Origin: Burkholderiales bacterium
Lineage (GTDB): Bacteria > Pseudomonadota > Gammaproteobacteria > Burkholderiales > Usitatibacteraceae
Direction: 5' to 3'
DNA: 17,891 bases
Assembly: GCA_014378085.1 (NCBI GenBank)
Contig: JACMOJ010000158.1
Coordinates: 1 to 17,891 of the forward strand
This document shows positions 16,467-17,891 of this stretch, in pieces (the stretch's first letter is position 1; each line of letters starts with the position of its first letter). Below the pieces are notes generated by a model. That model had not been told where the DNA came from, did not search any database, and saw only the letters and a list, made by a program, of their open reading frames with translations. The position numbers and the translations under genes were made by a program.

Positions 16467-17153
16467 CTATTTAAGTGCCTGCGTTCCTGCCTCGCTGGCG
16501 GCCTCAATTTCTGTGGCCGGCGCGTGAAGCGAGCGAATCAACATATCGGTGTGGGTCTGTAGGTACGCTTTAGGGTCAATATCTTTAGCGCCACAAACGT
16601 CAAACGAATGACGCCACAACATCAGCATCACCACTGGCGCGGCGCAGATACGCGGCACGTAATCCATCGGCACGGCGCGGAATTCGCCGGCCTTTATGCC
16701 GCGTTCGATGACGTAGACAAACAGCCCCATGGCGCGGGTGATAACTTCATCGTGATAGAAAGCGGCGAGTTCCGGAAAATTGCCGGATTCGGACATCATT
16801 AGTTTAGTAATGCCGCCTAACTTGGTGCCGCCGATCTGCTCCCACCAAGTGTTGATCAGGTCGCGCATTAAATCTGGCGATGACCCTTCATAGGCGCGCA
16901 TGTAGGCTTCGTACTCAGTGATACGCGATACAATGCCTTCTTCGATGACCGACTTAAACAGTTCTTCTTTACTGTCAAAGTACAGGTAGAGCGTGCCCTT
17001 CGAAACACCCGCTCGTTTTGCAATATCGTCTAGCCTTGTCGCGGAGAAACCTTTCTCGATAAAGAGCTCGAGTGCGGCAGCCGCAAGCTCACCCGGGCGC
17101 GCATCTTTGCGACGCTCCCAGCGGGGCTCAATTAATTTGGCTAACGGACACAT
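16467..17153 (-). CDS. TetR/AcrR-family transcriptional regulator
   Basis: Repressor-type regulator of 228 residues. The N-terminal DNA-binding domain has AAALELFIEKGFSATRLDDIAKRAGVSKGTLYLYFDSKEELF, with the helix-turn-helix near 39-60. The C-terminal ligand domain is unlike any I can assign; ligand unknown. ATG 17153 is preceded by AAAGAAG as ribosome binding site. A promoter and an overlapping palindrome lie just upstream (see those entries), so it probably represses itself and, through readthrough, the methyltransferase, rhodanese and tolC genes that follow on the same strand. The divergent thiC is a less likely target because it has its own riboswitch. Confidence 0.94.
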   Translation of the reverse strand: MCPLAKLIEPRWERRKDARPGELAAAALELFIEKGFSATRLDDIAKRAGVSKGTLYLYFDSKEELFKSVIEEGIVSRITEYEAYMRAYEGSSPDLMRDLINTWWEQIGGTKLGGITKLMMSESGNFPELAAFYHDEVITRAMGLFVYVIERGIKAGEFRAVPMDYVPRICAAPVVMLMLWRHSFDVCGAKDIDPKAYLQTHTDMLIRSLHAPATEIEAASEAGTQALK

Positions 17154-17162
17154 CAGGCTTCT

Positions 17163-17184
17163 TTAATGACCGGTAAGTCATTAA
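17163..17184. promoter_or_regulatory. Palindromic operator, probably bound by the TetR regulator
   Basis: TTAATGAC (17163-17170) and GTCATTAA (17177-17184) are perfect reverse complements separated by six bases (CGGTAA). The size fits a TetR-dimer site. It overlaps the end of the -10 box and the expected transcription start of tetR. Confidence 0.75.
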
Positions 17185-17211
17185 GATACGCCTCCGACCC
17201 ATTTCCGTCAA
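17183..17211 (-). promoter_or_regulatory. Sigma-70-type promoter of the tetR gene
   Basis: On the minus strand TTGACG (17206-17211; five of six to consensus) and TATCTT (17183-17188; four of six) are exactly 17 bases apart. The expected start, about 17176, leaves a leader of roughly 23 bases before the ATG, containing the ribosome binding site. Confidence 0.7.
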
Positions 17212-17265
17212 GTTATTAACCAATTCGATTTGCGGCAGAACCCGCCTTCTAGTAATGTGTCGATA

Positions 17266-17349
17266 TCGCTAGGGGTTCCGTGCCGATATTGGTGCGGATG
17301 AGACAGACCCTTAGAACCTGATGCGGGTAATGCCGCCGTAGGGAAGCGA
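17266..17349 (+). ncRNA. TPP riboswitch (THI box) aptamer upstream of thiC
   Basis: The conserved core is easy to read: AGGGGTTCC (17271-17279), ATGAGA (17299-17304), ACCC, AACCTGAT, GGTAATGCC, GTAGGGAAG. P1 pairs TCGCT (17266-17270) with AGCGA (17345-17349). P3 pairs CCGTGCC with GGTGCGG around GATATT with two wobble pairs, and P5 pairs GCGG with CCGC. The aptamer binds thiamin pyrophosphate and lowers thiC expression when TPP is plentiful. No clear promoter could be fixed in the 80 bases before it. Confidence 0.96.
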
Positions 17350-17418
17350 AGCCGTAGCCCGCACTTGCACCCCGCCGCTACCGCTTCGCGCTCTCTATGT
17401 AACCACCTCTGAGAGCGC
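17346..17418 (+). promoter_or_regulatory. Expression platform of the TPP riboswitch (SD-sequestering hairpin and alternative stem)
   Basis: GCGCTCTC (17388-17395) pairs perfectly with GAGAGCGC (17411-17418); the right arm includes GAGAG, the likely Shine-Dalgarno for the ATG at 17422. An alternative stem pairs GCGAAGC plus GTAGC (17346-17352, 17354-17358) with GCTAC plus GCTTCGC (17377-17381, 17383-17389). That stem uses the 3' strand of P1 and overlaps the sequestering arm by two bases, so it excludes P1 and competes with the sequester hairpin. No T-run follows, so control is likely at translation. Confidence 0.75.
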
Positions 17419-17421
17419 AAC

Positions 17422-17891
17422 ATGAACGCACCCACCAATCCCAAATTCCTCGAATCTACCGCAACGGTGGATGAAGCCGCCGTCAAGCCCTTGCCGAATT
17501 CGCGCAAGGTATACATTGAAGGCTCGCGCCCGGACATTCGCGTACCAATGCGCGAAATTTCACAAGCGGATACGCCGCTCGCGATGTCAGCCGACGGCAA
17601 GGGTGAAAAGAACGCCGCGATTTTTGTCTACGACACCTCCGGCCCCTACACCGATCCGAATGTGACGATCGACATCCGTTCCGGCTTGGCACCGCTACGT
17701 GAAAAATGGATTGAAGAACGCAACGACACCGTGCAACTCGACGGCCCATCTTCCCAATTCGGTGTTGAACGATTAAATGACGCCAAGCTCGATGAGCTGC
17801 GTTTTAACTTAAAGCGCAAACCGCGAGTTGCAAAAGCCGGCGCAAATGTTTCACAGATGCATTACGCCAAACGCGGCATCGTCACGCCGGA
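17422..17891 (+). CDS. thiC: Phosphomethylpyrimidine synthase ThiC (3' end outside window)
   Basis: Radical-SAM enzyme that turns aminoimidazole ribotide into hydroxymethylpyrimidine phosphate for thiamin synthesis. Only the first 156 codons are present. They show the ThiC N-terminal domain: [36 protein letters not shown] (24-43), [27 protein letters not shown], and [11 protein letters not shown] at the edge. The C-terminal [4Fe-4S] CxxCxxxxC motif is beyond the window. ATG 17422 is 3 bases after the sequester hairpin and follows the GAGAG ribosome binding site; the TPP riboswitch upstream confirms the identity. Confidence 0.97.
   Translation, partial: MNAPTNPKFLESTATVDEAAVKPLPNSRKVYIEGSRPDIRVPMREISQADTPLAMSADGKGEKNAAIFVYDTSGPYTDPNVTIDIRSGLAPLREKWIEERNDTVQLDGPSSQFGVERLNDAKLDELRFNLKRKPRVAKAGANVSQMHYAKRGIVTP

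Noticed and set aside
17212..17265. Promoter for thiC
   Set aside because: TTGCGG with TAATGT at 17 bases is the best pair, but the -10 fits poorly; not called.

Overview
The window reads like the chromosome of a betaproteobacterium. The evidence is the thiC N-terminus, the waaC-waaA pair, the convergent block of tolC, a rhodanese, a Pcm-like methyltransferase and a TetR regulator, and base composition that looks mid-50s % G+C by eye. This is inference from gene content; no species can be named. No RNA genes, CRISPR array, insertion sequence or phage gene were seen.

Left part, all on the minus strand (1-10565). From right to left the genes are rmlB, rmlA, rmlC, a fused rmlD-aminotransferase gene, a GNAT acyltransferase, wzm, wzt and a large two-domain glycosyltransferase. 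They overlap by 1 or 4 bases or lie within about 25 bases, so they look like one operon. Together they would make dTDP-L-rhamnose, probably a second N-acylated amino-dideoxy sugar, and export a surface glycan (O-antigen or similar) by the ABC-transporter route. A 239-base gap with short repeats separates this operon from gspE (type II secretion ATPase), which runs off the left edge.

Middle (10661-13956). A WaaE/KdtX-like core glycosyltransferase on the minus strand diverges from waaC and waaA on the plus strand. These genes build the inner core of LPS. waaA ends inside a very long inverted repeat that looks like a two-way terminator shared with the convergent tolC.

Right part (13971-17891). 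On the minus strand a probable transcription unit runs TetR regulator, Pcm-like methyltransferase, rhodanese, tolC. The TetR gene has a clear sigma-70-type promoter, and a perfect 8+8 palindrome overlaps its -10 box, which suggests autorepression. Divergently, a complete TPP riboswitch with a visible expression platform precedes thiC, which runs off the right edge.

The most notable items are the RmlD-aminotransferase fusion, the glycosyltransferase whose N-terminal domain lacks the usual acidic motif, the hairpin that contains the waaA stop codon, the legible TPP switch and the TetR operator. I do not see a clearly new biological system; the sugar-branch fusion is the best candidate for something undescribed.
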